Notes: generated by a model not told the origin, from the sequence alone. A DNA stretch of 56,768 nucleotides from Candidatus Bathyarchaeota archaeon (GCA_018396695.1 JAGTQU010000008.1:1-56768); one strand, 5' to 3'. Counted from the stretch's first letter, positions 42,805-52,137 are shown. Translations and numbers: made by a program.

Positions 42805-44175
42805 ATGCGCATAATCAATGAACAAGTATTGAGGGGAAATGCGAGATCTGAGCCTTTAAGAAGCTTAAGAGAAGATGCCTTGAACATCCTATGCTCAGCA
42901 GTCGAAGCAGTGGATCCTAGAGAAGCTGTTTTTAGAGTTTTAACCTCCGAAAAGAAGGCGGTATGTATCAAAGATCTAACAATAAATGAACCGTCGAGGA
43001 TTATAGTTACAGGCGGCGGAAAAGCGAGTGGGCGTATGTCTGAAGCTGTCGAAATGGTTCTAGGCAACAGGATAAGTGAAGGCATAGTCATAGTTCCCAA
43101 AGGTACGAAATCTAGTTTCAAGCTTAACAGAATACAGTTAGCTGAAGCCCCGCATCCTATCCCAGATGAAAGCTCGATCGAAGCTTCAAAACGCATATTC
43201 TCTCTACTGACGGATTTAGAGGAAAGTGACCTTGTATTGGTTCTCATTTCCGGCGGAGGCTCCTCCCTCATGACGCATCCTGCAAGAGGGGTAAGCCTTG
43301 AGGATATTCAGAGAGTTACGACCCTACTTTTGAAGAGTGGCGCCACTATCCATGAGTTAAACACTGTGAGAAAGCATCTATCAGCGATAAAGGGTGGCCA
43401 GCTTGCGAGGAGGGCTTATCCCTCGCAGGTCGTCTCCCTCATACTAAGCGATGTAGTAGGAGACCGTTTAGATGTGATAGCTTCAGGTCCAACCTCACCA
43501 GACGATACAACATTTAAGGACGCTTACATGGTTCTCAAGAAGTACGGGCTTTTAGAAGAAGCTGGAGAATCGATAAGGCGACGATTAGAAGCCGGATTGA
43601 AGGGGGAAGTACCTGAAACTCCAAAGAGTGGAGACAAAACATTCAGAAGAGTGTATAACCTAATCATAGGAAATAATTTTACAGCCGCTCACGCAGCGAA
43701 AAAAGAGGCTGAAAATCTAGGGTATCATAGTATCCTGCTATCTACACGGGTGGAGGGGGAGGCAAAATATGTAGGAATGGTGTGCGCAGCGATTGCTAAT
43801 GAGATATCTTCTACAGGCTTTCCAACCGGAAGACCTGCCGCAGTCATCTTAGGAGGGGAGACGACAGTGAAAGTGTTAGGGGAGGGGAGGGGAGGTAGAA
43901 ATCAGGAGCTGGCTTTAAGCGCAGCTATGAAACTCGATGCTTACCAATGTGTGATAGCAGCTCTAGCAACAGATGGTGTTGACGGTCCTACGGACGCGGC
44001 TGGAGCTATTATTGACTCTTGTACAATTGAACGCGCCAGAGAAGCAGAACTCTCTCCTGAAGAGTACCTCTCCAATAATGATTCCAATACCTTCTTCTCT
44101 ACTTTAGGGGACACCATTTTAACTGGCCCTACAGGCACGAACGTAAACGACATTTTAGTCATACTCGCAGCATAA
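42805..44175 (+). CDS. Glycerate 2-kinase (MOFRL/DUF4147 type)
   Basis: A 456-aa class II glycerate kinase. Motifs: ITGGGKASGRMSEA (VTGGGKASG, ~71-80), LISGGGSSLMTHPA, LNTVRKHLSAIKGG, and in the C-terminal MOFRL domain GGETTVKVLGEGRGGRNQELAL and ATDGVDGPTDAAGA. It phosphorylates glycerate to 2-phosphoglycerate in the archaeal non-phosphorylative Entner-Doudoroff or serine routes. It is 61 nt after EF-2 and ends 15 nt before the toprim gene. Confidence 0.94.
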   Translation: MRIINEQVLRGNARSEPLRSLREDALNILCSAVEAVDPREAVFRVLTSEKKAVCIKDLTINEPSRIIVTGGGKASGRMSEAVEMVLGNRISEGIVIVPKGTKSSFKLNRIQLAEAPHPIPDESSIEASKRIFSLLTDLEESDLVLVLISGGGSSLMTHPARGVSLEDIQRVTTLLLKSGATIHELNTVRKHLSAIKGGQLARRAYPSQVVSLILSDVVGDRLDVIASGPTSPDDTTFKDAYMVLKKYGLLEEAGESIRRRLEAGLKGEVPETPKSGDKTFRRVYNLIIGNNFTAAHAAKKEAENLGYHSILLSTRVEGEAKYVGMVCAAIANEISSTGFPTGRPAAVILGGETTVKVLGEGRGGRNQELALSAAMKLDAYQCVIAALATDGVDGPTDAAGAIIDSCTIERAREAELSPEEYLSNNDSNTFFSTLGDTILTGPTGTNVNDILVILAA

Positions 44176-44190
44176 TTTAGGTGAGGGGAT

Positions 44191-44592
44191 GTGATTAGAG
44201 CCGATAGGTTTCAGGCCCTTCTGGATTTGATCGAGCTCTTAAGCTCAATCGATAGTTCAGTTGACGCTATAATCGTCGAAGGGTCTAGAGACCGGGAGGC
44301 TCTCCGCAGACTAGGCTTTGATGGGGTGATAGAGATGCATTCGATGAAAGGTTTTTCCGAGGAGGAGCTTGTTGAAGAGATAGGATCGAAATACAAAAGC
44401 GTACTGCTTCTGACAGACTTTGATGAGGAGGGCAGACAATTGAATAAAAGATTGACGCGTATTTTTGAAAGGAGAGGGGTTAAGGTTGATCTAGGGCTTA
44501 GAAGAGTTATTGGGAGACTGATGGCTACCCTTGGAGTCTACTCAGTAGAAGATTTGGAAAATATTAGATTACGAATAGGCTCAGCTATATAG
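44191..44592 (+). CDS. Toprim-domain protein (UPF0292-like)
   Basis: A 133-aa protein that is essentially one toprim fold. The Glu motif is AIIVEGSRDREALRRLG (~28-44), and the DxD motif is LLLTDFDEEGRQL (~72-84). Stand-alone archaeal toprim proteins resemble the primase DnaG/RNase M5 catalytic core; the function is not established. GTG at 44191 follows AGGTGAGGGG. Confidence 0.85.
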   Translation: MIRADRFQALLDLIELLSSIDSSVDAIIVEGSRDREALRRLGFDGVIEMHSMKGFSEEELVEEIGSKYKSVLLLTDFDEEGRQLNKRLTRIFERRGVKVDLGLRRVIGRLMATLGVYSVEDLENIRLRIGSAI

Positions 44593-44666
44593 AGAACCAG
44601 TCCCAATGGCAAGACCGAGAGCTTTTAATTATTCAACAAATAATTATTTTTACAGGTGTTTAGAAG

Positions 44667-44864
44667 TTGGTGAGTAGGGAAGCAGAAAAGAAGGCTGAAA
44701 GAGTAACGATTAATCTCGACGAAGTTATCGTTAGATCGGATGGTTCAAGAGTTACTATGAGAGAGTTCGTCAAAGAGATGCTTTTCTATAATCCTGATTT
44801 CAGGATAGAGAGCAGTAAAAGCGGCAAGATATGGTATATAAAACGGAGAAGAAAGATGGACTAA
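44667..44864 (+). CDS. Small basic protein, unknown (65 aa)
   Basis: A 65-aa protein. The N-terminus is charged (SREAEKKAERVTINLDEVIV). The C-terminal half MREFVKEMLFYNPDFRIESSKSGKIWYIKRRRK looks like a small alpha/beta nucleic-acid-binding module. TTG at 44667 (or GTG at 44670) follows AGGTG by 8 nt. It lies 74 nt after the toprim gene. No family recognised. Confidence 0.55.
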   Translation: MVSREAEKKAERVTINLDEVIVRSDGSRVTMREFVKEMLFYNPDFRIESSKSGKIWYIKRRRKMD

Positions 44865-45087
44865 ACGTTTCCTATAAAACTTAAGCGAAACGTTCTTATC
44901 TAAAATATGAACCAATTCCGCTTTTTATTATCGCGTTATAAAAAATTGAAAAAACAGATTATCTAACAGTGAGTTGCCATGTCCTACTCTTCGTAGTTTA
45001 TCTCCTAGATTTTGAGTTAAACCCCCATTTTCTCTCGGAAAATATTTAAACTATGGAATGGAGTAAGAAGATCTAGGTAGTTGGGTA

Positions 45088-45846
45088 ATGTCCGAGATAC
45101 TAAAGATACAGAATGTTAGGAAATACTTCGGAAAATTTGCTGCCGTAGACGATATCAGCTTCAGTTTGAAGGAAGGGGGCATCTACCTTCTCGTAGGGCC
45201 TAATGGATGCGGAAAAACAACCCTTGTGAACTGCATTACAGGCATCTTCAAACCTGAAGAGGGCAAGATCTTCTACAGAGGTAAAGACATCACCGGATGG
45301 GAGATGTACAAGATCGCCCGTCAAGGTCTCGTCCGAACCTTCCAGATAGCATCTCCTTTTCTAAGCCTAACAACGCTGGAAAATATGTTAGTAGCTCTGC
45401 CGGATAATGCGGGTGAGAACATTTTCTATTCTCTGATCAAACGTTCTTGGCTTGACAGCGAAGTAAGTGCTGTCAGAAGAGCAGCAGAACTTTTGCGCAT
45501 TCTCGGTCTTCGACATGTTTGGAATATGCCTGCGAGAACCCTTAGCGGTGGAGAGCTTAAGCTCTTAGAGATCGGCAGAGCCTTAATGAGCGGAGGAGAA
45601 ACAATCCTCTTAGACGAACCTGTCGGTAGTATTGATCCGAAACTCTGTCACCAGATATTCAACCACGTTTTACGGCTGAGAGATGAATTGGGAATCACTT
45701 TCCTAGTCATCGAACATAGGCTCGAAGTTGCAGCCCAGTATGCTGACCATGTCTTCGCCATGGATATGGGTAAACTAGTCTGCGAAGGGACTGCCGAAGA
45801 AGTCTTCGAAGACCCGAGAGTAGTAACCTCCTATCTAGGTGAGTAA
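45088..45846 (+). CDS. livG: Branched-chain amino acid-type ABC ATPase LivG
   Basis: A 252-aa ABC ATPase. Walker A LVGPNGCGKTTLVN (~37-50), the LivG-type RTFQIASPF Q-loop, signature LSGGELKLLEIG and Walker B ETILLDEPVGSIDP. The C-terminus EVFEDPRVVTSYLGE is typical of LivG. It should energise uptake of branched-chain or similar amino acids or amides with LivF, which follows after 2 nt. Neither permease (LivH/LivM) nor binding protein is adjacent. Confidence 0.93.
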   Translation: MSEILKIQNVRKYFGKFAAVDDISFSLKEGGIYLLVGPNGCGKTTLVNCITGIFKPEEGKIFYRGKDITGWEMYKIARQGLVRTFQIASPFLSLTTLENMLVALPDNAGENIFYSLIKRSWLDSEVSAVRRAAELLRILGLRHVWNMPARTLSGGELKLLEIGRALMSGGETILLDEPVGSIDPKLCHQIFNHVLRLRDELGITFLVIEHRLEVAAQYADHVFAMDMGKLVCEGTAEEVFEDPRVVTSYLGE

Positions 45847-45848
45847 GT

Positions 45849-46598
45849 ATGGGGAACATTATCGAAACTAAAGGTCTGAACGTTGGATATGGGCCGATCC
45901 ACGTTATCTACGACCTCGACTTTGAGGCTCCAGAAAATCAGGTCACTGTGATCGTAGGACCAAACGGTGTAGGCAAGACCACTCTGCTGAAGGCCATAAT
46001 GGGTTTGGTCACGGTTTACTCTGGTAAAGTCGTATTTCTAGGAGAGGATGTGACTAAGCTTCCAGCGCATGAACGCACGAAGAAAGGGATTGGATATATG
46101 CCTCAGGTAGGAAATATCTTCAGTCGGCTTACTGTCGGCGAAAACCTGAGAATAGCCGCATACACTGTAAAGGATCCGAGTTTCATTAAAGACAGAATGG
46201 AGATGGTTTTCAACCTGTTCCCAAGGTTGAAGGAGTTTACGATGAGAGCAGCTGGAACTCTCAGTGGAGGAGAAAGACAGATGCTTGCTGAGGGCATGGT
46301 TCTCATGAGGGATCCTAAGGTCATGCTAGTCGACGAGCCTACTGCAGGATTGATGCCTAAGCTTGTAAATGATGTTCTAAAGAAGCTTGAAGAAATGGCT
46401 GAAACCGCAAACCTGCCAATAATACTGGTTGAACAGAGGGCGAGAAGGGCACTCGAGGTCGGAGACGTTGCATATATGATGCGCGGTGGAAGATTCACTT
46501 TCAAGGGGACAGCTGAAGAGTTGCTTAACCATCCACAGTTGACTGAGATGTACCTAGGTGCAGTTGAAGCCCATGAACTAAAGCATGTGAAAGAGTAG
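45849..46598 (+). CDS. livF: Branched-chain amino acid-type ABC ATPase LivF
   Basis: A 249-aa LivF. Walker A IVGPNGVGKTTLLKAIMG, the GIGYMPQVGNIFSRLTVGENL Q-loop, LSGGERQMLAEG, and VMLVDEPTAGLMPKLV. It ends TEMYLGAVE, the usual LivF ending. It is cotranscribed with livG. The missing permeases must be elsewhere or the pair serves another transporter. Confidence 0.93.
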   Translation: MGNIIETKGLNVGYGPIHVIYDLDFEAPENQVTVIVGPNGVGKTTLLKAIMGLVTVYSGKVVFLGEDVTKLPAHERTKKGIGYMPQVGNIFSRLTVGENLRIAAYTVKDPSFIKDRMEMVFNLFPRLKEFTMRAAGTLSGGERQMLAEGMVLMRDPKVMLVDEPTAGLMPKLVNDVLKKLEEMAETANLPIILVEQRARRALEVGDVAYMMRGGRFTFKGTAEELLNHPQLTEMYLGAVEAHELKHVKE

Positions 46599-46662
46599 CT
46601 TCCCTCAACCCTTTTTTAGAAGCCTTAAAATAATGCTAATCCTTGTTTTTACTGGATAAGCA

Positions 46663-47136
46663 TTGAAAATTTTAATAATATATGATAGTAAGACGGGAAA
46701 CACTCAGAGAATGGCTGAAGCTATAGCTGAAGGCATAAACTCGGTTAATGGAGTTTACGCTGAAGTTAAGAAGATAGGCCAGCCTTGGCCTCTATCTTTG
46801 ATCGCTGATGCGGAGATGGTTCTATTTGGGTCCCCTGTCAATTATGCTGACGTAACCGATGGCATGCGAAGCTTCATCGAACATCTTAAAAGGTATTTAA
46901 AAGATGGCAAGGTGAAGATGATTAATAAACGCGCAGCAATATTCGGTAGCTATGGCTGGGATGGCGCTTGGATAATGGAAGATCGACTTAAAAACATGAT
47001 TTCAGAACTAGGGTTAAAGTTATACGATAAAGTATTAGTTAAGACGGATAACGAAATAAAGAACCGTGCAGCCGAGGCACTGCCACAGTGTAGAGAGTTC
47101 GGGAAAGAGATGGCTGAGTCGCTCAGAAGACAATGA
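46663..47136 (+). CDS. Flavodoxin-like FMN protein
   Basis: A 157-aa flavodoxin fold protein. The FMN phosphate loop is IIYDSKTGNTQRMAEAIAEG (5-24), then LFGSPVNYADVTDGM, and AIFGSYGWDGAW near residue 87. It resembles the flavodoxin domain of A-type flavoproteins (FprA) without the metallo-beta-lactamase domain. It is a likely soluble electron carrier. TTG start at 46663, 64 nt after livF. Confidence 0.9.
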   Translation: MKILIIYDSKTGNTQRMAEAIAEGINSVNGVYAEVKKIGQPWPLSLIADAEMVLFGSPVNYADVTDGMRSFIEHLKRYLKDGKVKMINKRAAIFGSYGWDGAWIMEDRLKNMISELGLKLYDKVLVKTDNEIKNRAAEALPQCREFGKEMAESLRRQ

Positions 47137-47177
47137 TTCAAAAATCCTTTTTGCTGTTTAATAAACTACCCTTTTTG

Positions 47178-47819
47178 TCAGATTGCTTTGAATCCTAAAA
47201 GATATATGATTAAAGGCGTCAAAGTTACTTCAAGAACGGCAGCTAAGACTAACAAAGGCACTATCCTGAAAACATAGAGGCTAAGAGCGCTGCGAAGCTC
47301 TTGTTTGAGACTTCCTTGTCTTCTAAGGCTTTTTACCAGCTTGAACCCAAGCCCCATACCTGCAGCCATACTTAGAAGTATCGCAGGTATCTCGACGACT
47401 CCGTGTGGGAGTAATGCGGCGACTGTGAAGAAGAAGCCGTGCTTAAGGCTCGTCGTATATGATATCCATCCTACGAAGAAACCATTAATCATCACAAACA
47501 ATAGCGGGAGGATTCCTAACGCTATTCCCAGAAGCATCCATATAAAGCTCTTATAGACATTGTTTACGATGATATAGACGAATATAAACGGAAGACTCCA
47601 ATCTTCCATTTCAGGTATAGAGCCTAAAACCTCTTCTAACACATCTGTTGGAAGCAGGTTTCCTAGAAAGAAACCGCATAATAGCGACACGAAGAATAAG
47701 GATAAGCATACCATAAACGGTACGCGCAACTCCCACACGTACTGCGCATGACTTTTGAAGAAGAATCTTACGAAGAATGGGGGGCGCCTAGTTTCAGTCG
47801 CCATATTAGGATTCTGCAA
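47178..47819 (-). CDS. SpoIIM-family membrane protein
   Basis: A 213-aa protein with about five transmembrane helices, of the stage II sporulation protein M family (PF01944-like). Conserved core: VYIIVNNVYKSFIWMLLGIALGILPLL and PHGVVEIPAILLSMAAG. In archaea the family has no sporulation role; membrane remodelling or transport is guessed. TTG at 47819 follows AGAAGG within the end of the histone gene, so the two are coupled; ATG at 47804 is an alternative. Confidence 0.85.
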   Translation of the reverse strand: MQNPNMATETRRPPFFVRFFFKSHAQYVWELRVPFMVCLSLFFVSLLCGFFLGNLLPTDVLEEVLGSIPEMEDWSLPFIFVYIIVNNVYKSFIWMLLGIALGILPLLFVMINGFFVGWISYTTSLKHGFFFTVAALLPHGVVEIPAILLSMAAGMGLGFKLVKSLRRQGSLKQELRSALSLYVFRIVPLLVLAAVLEVTLTPLIIYLLGFKAI

Positions 47820-47826
47820 GCCGTCT

Positions 47827-48033
47827 CTACCTTCTCTGAGCTTCTCTCACATCCCTAGCTAAAAGAGTTTTTCTATTCTCTTCCTTAGCTATCGAAATGG
47901 CTTTCTTAGCGATTTCTGCAGCATATTCTCCGACGACTAGCCTCATCTCTTCGCAAGCCTCTTCACTAACCTTTATATCCCCATATTTCTTCAGAAGCCT
48001 CCTCATAGGCGCGAGCGTAAACTCTTCAGCCAT
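47827..48033 (-). CDS. Archaeal histone-fold protein (second)
   Basis: A 68-aa histone fold: FTLAPMRRLLKKYGDIKVSEEACEEM (helix 1 and first loop), then VVGEYAAEIAKKAISIAKEENRKTLLARDVREA. It is more diverged than the histone at 22170 and slightly acidic in helix 2. It could form homo- or heterodimers. Seven nucleotides separate its stop from the SpoIIM TTG. Confidence 0.9.
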   Translation of the reverse strand: MAEEFTLAPMRRLLKKYGDIKVSEEACEEMRLVVGEYAAEIAKKAISIAKEENRKTLLARDVREAQRR

Positions 48034-48086
48034 GTTATATCATCAACCAAATTTAAGAATGCCCAATTATTTTAATTTCTGTTGGT

Positions 48087-48758
48087 ATGCTGAACCTAGT
48101 CTTCGTAGAAGCCGCCCTTGAGACGGTTCCAGAGAGCATTCAGAACCATACCGCAGTGGTGAAGAATGCGGAACGTTCGGGGAAAAAACCTGTAGAGGTT
48201 CTGCTGGACAGGAGCCTACACCATGCTGCTATGAAGAGCCTGCCTAAGGCTGAGAAGCGTGGGAGACCAGATATTCTCCACTTCTGTCTCCTAGAGGCTT
48301 TAGGATCGCCTTTAAACATGGAGGGGGGTCTAAGAATATGGGTTAACACCTTCGGAGGCTACACAATAAGTGTTTCGCCTAAAGTTAGGCTCCCAAGAGA
48401 TTGCAATCGGTTTAAAGGATTAATGGAGCAGTTATTCAAATTTAGGAGAGTTCCTCCTGAATCTTCTGAGCCGTTGCTAACCGTAGAGGAGATGGGTCTC
48501 CAGGAACTAATCAAGGCGATGAGACCTGACAAAGTCATAGCTTTATCCAGCCATGGGAAACGCGTAAACTTAGTAGATCTATGTAACAGCCTGAAGAGGG
48601 TTGAGAATCCTGCCGCATTCATAGGGGCTTATCCGACGGGACCATTCGAAGAAGGTACATTATCATTGGTGGATGAAGTTTTCAGCATATATCCTCTATC
48701 TCTGGAGGCTTGGGTTGTTACCTCGCGCCTTATCTACCAGTTTGAACGCAAAAACTAG
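48087..48758 (+). CDS. nep1: Nep1/Emg1 rRNA pseudouridine N1-methyltransferase
   Basis: A 223-aa SPOUT methyltransferase. Signatures: LLDRSLHHAAMKSLPKAEKRGRPDILHFCLLEALGSPLN (44-82) and the knot region FIGAYPTGPFEEGTL near 190-204. It methylates a conserved pseudouridine in 16S rRNA during small-subunit assembly. It starts with ATG at 48087 and is divergent from the histone. Confidence 0.96.
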   Translation: MLNLVFVEAALETVPESIQNHTAVVKNAERSGKKPVEVLLDRSLHHAAMKSLPKAEKRGRPDILHFCLLEALGSPLNMEGGLRIWVNTFGGYTISVSPKVRLPRDCNRFKGLMEQLFKFRRVPPESSEPLLTVEEMGLQELIKAMRPDKVIALSSHGKRVNLVDLCNSLKRVENPAAFIGAYPTGPFEEGTLSLVDEVFSIYPLSLEAWVVTSRLIYQFERKN

Positions 48759-48860
48759 AGGAACCATAAATCGGATAAAAATAAGCATAAAAATTTTTAA
48801 CACTTGAAAAATGCTTAGAAAAATCTTATTTTAAAAAGAAAAGCTGGGATCTAATCTGTA

Positions 48861-50312
48861 CTAGCCCTCATCAGGATTTTTTTCTCCACGTCCCTTGAAC
48901 ATAAAATGTCTACGCCATTGGAATTTTAGGAGATTATCGTAATTGTCTAGGAATGATTCGAGTTCTTCAAGTCGGCTTCGGATAGACTCACCGTATTCTT
49001 CACGGAGCCTTATTCTAATCTCTTCAAGCTGGTTTTTCAAAGAGTCGAGCTTAGTTTTGAGGTCTTCGGCATCTATTCCTCTAGCTTCCAGCTTCTCTAT
49101 GCTTTTATTTAGGACTGTGACCCTAGCTTCAAGCCTTTCGACCCACTGGTACGCAAACATTATTTCCTTGCGGTAGATATTAGCCATCATGCTGCTGAAG
49201 TTCCTTAGCTCGTATCCCAGGTCATCTATTTCATCTTCGTCATAGCTCGAAATCCTGAGCCTGATCTCGTTTAACCTCATCCTTATGCGGTTAAGGTTCA
49301 TCAATGTTAAGGCGACTTCCTGCTGTGTAAATCCAAACCCCTTTCTATTGAGCCACATGATCATATTCTCGAAACGGTTCTGGCATTGTTCTATGAATTT
49401 TTCAGCCTTTTCAAGTTTGAACTTTTTCGCTATGTGAGATATGAGCGCCATAGACCTGCCTAAGATGCCTCTAGCCTCCGCCAGCTCTTGAGCGGCTCCG
49501 CTGACATCCCCCGAGTCTAAGAGCTCCTCCGCATCTTTAAGATTTTGTTCAGCCTCGGTTAAATTGTTTCTCAAATCACTTACGTCAAATCCGTTCTCCT
49601 CGAGCTTATCGGCCATCTCTTCAAGTTTGTCGAGAAACGCGTAGGCCCGATCTATAGCAACCCTCAGTCTTTGTTCTTCTCCTTCCTCTTCTGTTTCCAT
49701 TCTCTCTACGGCTTTCGCTAATCGTAGAGCAGTGTTAAACTCTTGTAGCGCCTGGAGGGCTTTGTTAACAGATTCAGTGTAAAGTTCCTCCTCGAAAAGA
49801 TCCATCGACTCGTCAAGCAGCTCCACACCGTCTTCGTAGCTGCTTGTCGCATCTTCAGGGATAGCGGCATTGTTCTCCTCCAATTCTTCAAAGACTGCTT
49901 CAACCCTTGCCTTCGCTAAGTTGCTCATTGAGATTAGCTTCTCAGCCAGACTCTTCGTCAATCTCATGACGACAGTGAAACTTGTCTCAGCCTTAACGGT
50001 GCTCGAACTACTCAGCGTGGCTGTCACAGTATAGTCTCCGAGGAGCGCGCAGACTGGTAGGCGAAACTCTGTTGAGTAGTTTCCTTCCTCTGTCGATGTA
50101 ACGTTCGTGACGAAGACTAACCCTAGCGTATTGTTGATCTTGATCAAGACCTCGCTGTTCGGATCAGTAATACCTGAAATCCTAACGATCTCGCCTGGGA
50201 CATAGCGCTCCTTGTCTGTGGTTACAGTTATCGAAGAAGCGTTCACTAAGACTATGGATGCGGACACGGCTAATAGGGCTATCACGATGATTGAGGCTAC
50301 CTTTTTATCCAT
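48861..50312 (-). CDS. Secreted coiled-coil protein with N-terminal Ig-like domain
   Basis: A 483-aa exported protein. It has a signal peptide (MDKKVASIIVIALLAVSASIVLVNA), then an Ig-like beta domain (ITVTTDKERYVPGEIVRISG to SFTVV, ~26-115). A long, highly charged helical region with many heptads follows (for example LDKLEEMADKLEENGFDVSDLRNNL). No C-terminal membrane helix or anchor is seen, so it is free or surface-bound by other means. ATG at 50312 is chosen: GGTGA is 6 nt upstream and the signal peptide starts here. It is the last gene of the minus-strand cluster, 84 nt after the regulator. Confidence 0.75.
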   Translation of the reverse strand: MDKKVASIIVIALLAVSASIVLVNASSITVTTDKERYVPGEIVRISGITDPNSEVLIKINNTLGLVFVTNVTSTEEGNYSTEFRLPVCALLGDYTVTATLSSSSTVKAETSFTVVMRLTKSLAEKLISMSNLAKARVEAVFEELEENNAAIPEDATSSYEDGVELLDESMDLFEEELYTESVNKALQALQEFNTALRLAKAVERMETEEEGEEQRLRVAIDRAYAFLDKLEEMADKLEENGFDVSDLRNNLTEAEQNLKDAEELLDSGDVSGAAQELAEARGILGRSMALISHIAKKFKLEKAEKFIEQCQNRFENMIMWLNRKGFGFTQQEVALTLMNLNRIRMRLNEIRLRISSYDEDEIDDLGYELRNFSSMMANIYRKEIMFAYQWVERLEARVTVLNKSIEKLEARGIDAEDLKTKLDSLKNQLEEIRIRLREEYGESIRSRLEELESFLDNYDNLLKFQWRRHFMFKGRGEKNPDEG

Positions 50313-50396
50313 TTTGTTCACCGCTTTAATACGGTGATTATTTCCTATTAGAGGACTCCTATGAAACAAAATGGAACGAGTGTTCCACCGAAAGCC

Positions 50397-51695
50397 TCAT
50401 GGAACCCGATACTTCGCTTTGATTCTTATCAGGTTCTGTCCTCCCACGTTTCTCACCTCCACTATCCCCTCTTTCTGGAGGCGGCGGATTAGTCTCCATG
50501 CGCTTGTTTTCGGGATGTCAAAGTGTTCACGGATGTCTGATGCAAAGGCTTCTCCATCAGACTCTGCTAGAAACTTGAGCACCTCCTTCTCCTCAAGCCT
50601 AAGATTCTTCTTCTGCTCGAAGATGAGGTTCAAATCGACCTGACCTTTAGGCTCAGCTAAGTCAGGTCTCTTCTCTTCTCTAAGGGTAGAAGGTTTAGGG
50701 TGGCGCCTTCTCCAAAGTATGAGAGTTAGAGCGGCTACAATACTTAAGCCAATGATAACAACAGGTATGATTGGAATCGATGTCGGTAATTTAGCCTTAG
50801 CTGCAGCATTTTGAGCCTGAAGTGCATAGGACTCCGAAGATGCATAATCCTTCGAGCTCATAGCTTCAAGAGCCTTGTTTAGAAGGGCCTCAGCCTCATC
50901 TAAACCTGAAAGCCTCCCTTCGCTTCTCGCGGTCTCTATCATCTCTGAGGCTGTGTCGATCTCCCGTTGAGCCGAGACCGCTCTCTGGTAAGACTCAGCA
51001 GCCTGCGATTTAGCTAGATTTGCAAGCCTTTCTGCTTCGACATACATCCTCTCAGAGTAAGCATCTTTAGCCAGCTGTAGTGTGGTTTCAGCCTGAACCA
51101 GATTTATTCCCTTCTCCTTAAGAGAGATAATAGTCTGTTCAGCATCTTTAATCGCTGTTGACGCATTCTCCTTAGACCCGATAACGCTTAGAATATAGGA
51201 GATCCGAATGCTGCCTGAGGGCATCGTTATCAGAGGATGACCGTTAAGGCTTTCTATAGAGGTTGGTAAAACGTTAAGATCCACTACTGTCGAGTTCTCA
51301 GGGAGTAGTATGCTAGCAGGGATTGGGGTATAGACGTAGAAAGTCCATATATTGTAAGACTTATTCGTTAGATCGAATGTCTCGTACGAGACTCTTACGA
51401 GTATGGCTCCGAGGGAAAAGATTGTTACTGTTCCATCCTTCAATGAAAAGTCGAGCGGTAGACCATCCTGGTCTTCAACGATTAAATACTGGAAATCTGA
51501 CCCGAATAGGGTTAGGTTAATACTCTCAACAGTAGGATCAACTTTTACAGTGTAGATTACGCTGACGTACCCGTCTGGATAAATATTGAAAGTCAAGTCC
51601 TCTTGAGTATAGTTCTCGGCTCTTACGTGAGGAGCGAGTAAGGTGAATGCTAATATCAGAAGAACTATTGAATATTTCCGTTTTATTGAAGACAT
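50397..51695 (-). CDS. Membrane-anchored winged-helix transcription regulator with extracellular domain
   Basis: A 432-aa one-component sensor. It has a signal peptide (MSSIKRKYSIVLLILAFTLLAPHVRA), an extracellular beta domain to about 180, and a repeated-helix region (~185-300; ENASTAIKDAEQTIIS, LAKDAYSERMYVEAERLANLAKS). One transmembrane helix is at ~305-327 (IPVVIIGLSIVAALTLILW), followed by a basic linker and a cytoplasmic winged helix at ~363-425 (EKEVLKFLAESDGEAFASDIREHFDIPKTSAWRLIRRLQKEGIV). It should read an external signal and control DNA directly. The ATG at 51695 begins the signal peptide; a TTG at 51770 is the only longer option. Confidence 0.8.
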   Translation of the reverse strand: MSSIKRKYSIVLLILAFTLLAPHVRAENYTQEDLTFNIYPDGYVSVIYTVKVDPTVESINLTLFGSDFQYLIVEDQDGLPLDFSLKDGTVTIFSLGAILVRVSYETFDLTNKSYNIWTFYVYTPIPASILLPENSTVVDLNVLPTSIESLNGHPLITMPSGSIRISYILSVIGSKENASTAIKDAEQTIISLKEKGINLVQAETTLQLAKDAYSERMYVEAERLANLAKSQAAESYQRAVSAQREIDTASEMIETARSEGRLSGLDEAEALLNKALEAMSSKDYASSESYALQAQNAAAKAKLPTSIPIIPVVIIGLSIVAALTLILWRRRHPKPSTLREEKRPDLAEPKGQVDLNLIFEQKKNLRLEEKEVLKFLAESDGEAFASDIREHFDIPKTSAWRLIRRLQKEGIVEVRNVGGQNLIRIKAKYRVP

Positions 51696-51789
51696 CAGTT
51701 TAATTGCAATTTTTAACTGGTTAATTAATATTCTGAACCTATATTCAGTAATAAGCGCCTCATAATTCAAAAATCGTTCTCAAGAAAAA

Positions 51790-52137
51790 TCATATAAAAC
51801 GGATTAGTGCGAAGCCGATTAAACCCAGAATTGCAACGATCACTGCAAATATTATAACTGCTATTATTGAGACGGCTAACGCCATCAGCCATCCGCAATC
51901 AAAGAAGTGTTTGATGAGTAAGAGCCATAGTATCAACTGGATTATTGATGCTGTAAATCCTGTAAAGAAGACGCCGAATACTGTACCTATCAGGGTTCCG
52001 AATACCACAATCATAACAGCGTCGCTGAACTTTGCTTTCTTCCCGCCGACTAGGCTTCTTCCAGATAGCCATAGAAACGGGGAGATGAATATAACATTCA
52101 CAATGATGTGTATTATAATTCTGTCTAAATTAACCAA
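51790..52137 (-). CDS. Small polytopic membrane protein, unknown (115 aa)
   Basis: A 115-aa protein with four predicted helices (IIIHIIVNVIFISPFLWL; AVMIVVFGTLIGTVFGVFF; IIQLILWLLLIKHFF; and the C-terminal AVSIIAVIIFAVIVAILGLIGFALI). The loop SGRSLVGGKKAKFSD is basic. It has no recognised family. It is 12 nt after the HAD gene and upstream of the membrane regulator on the same strand, so it may be part of that system. Confidence 0.6.
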   Translation of the reverse strand: MVNLDRIIIHIIVNVIFISPFLWLSGRSLVGGKKAKFSDAVMIVVFGTLIGTVFGVFFTGFTASIIQLILWLLLIKHFFDCGWLMALAVSIIAVIIFAVIVAILGLIGFALIRFI

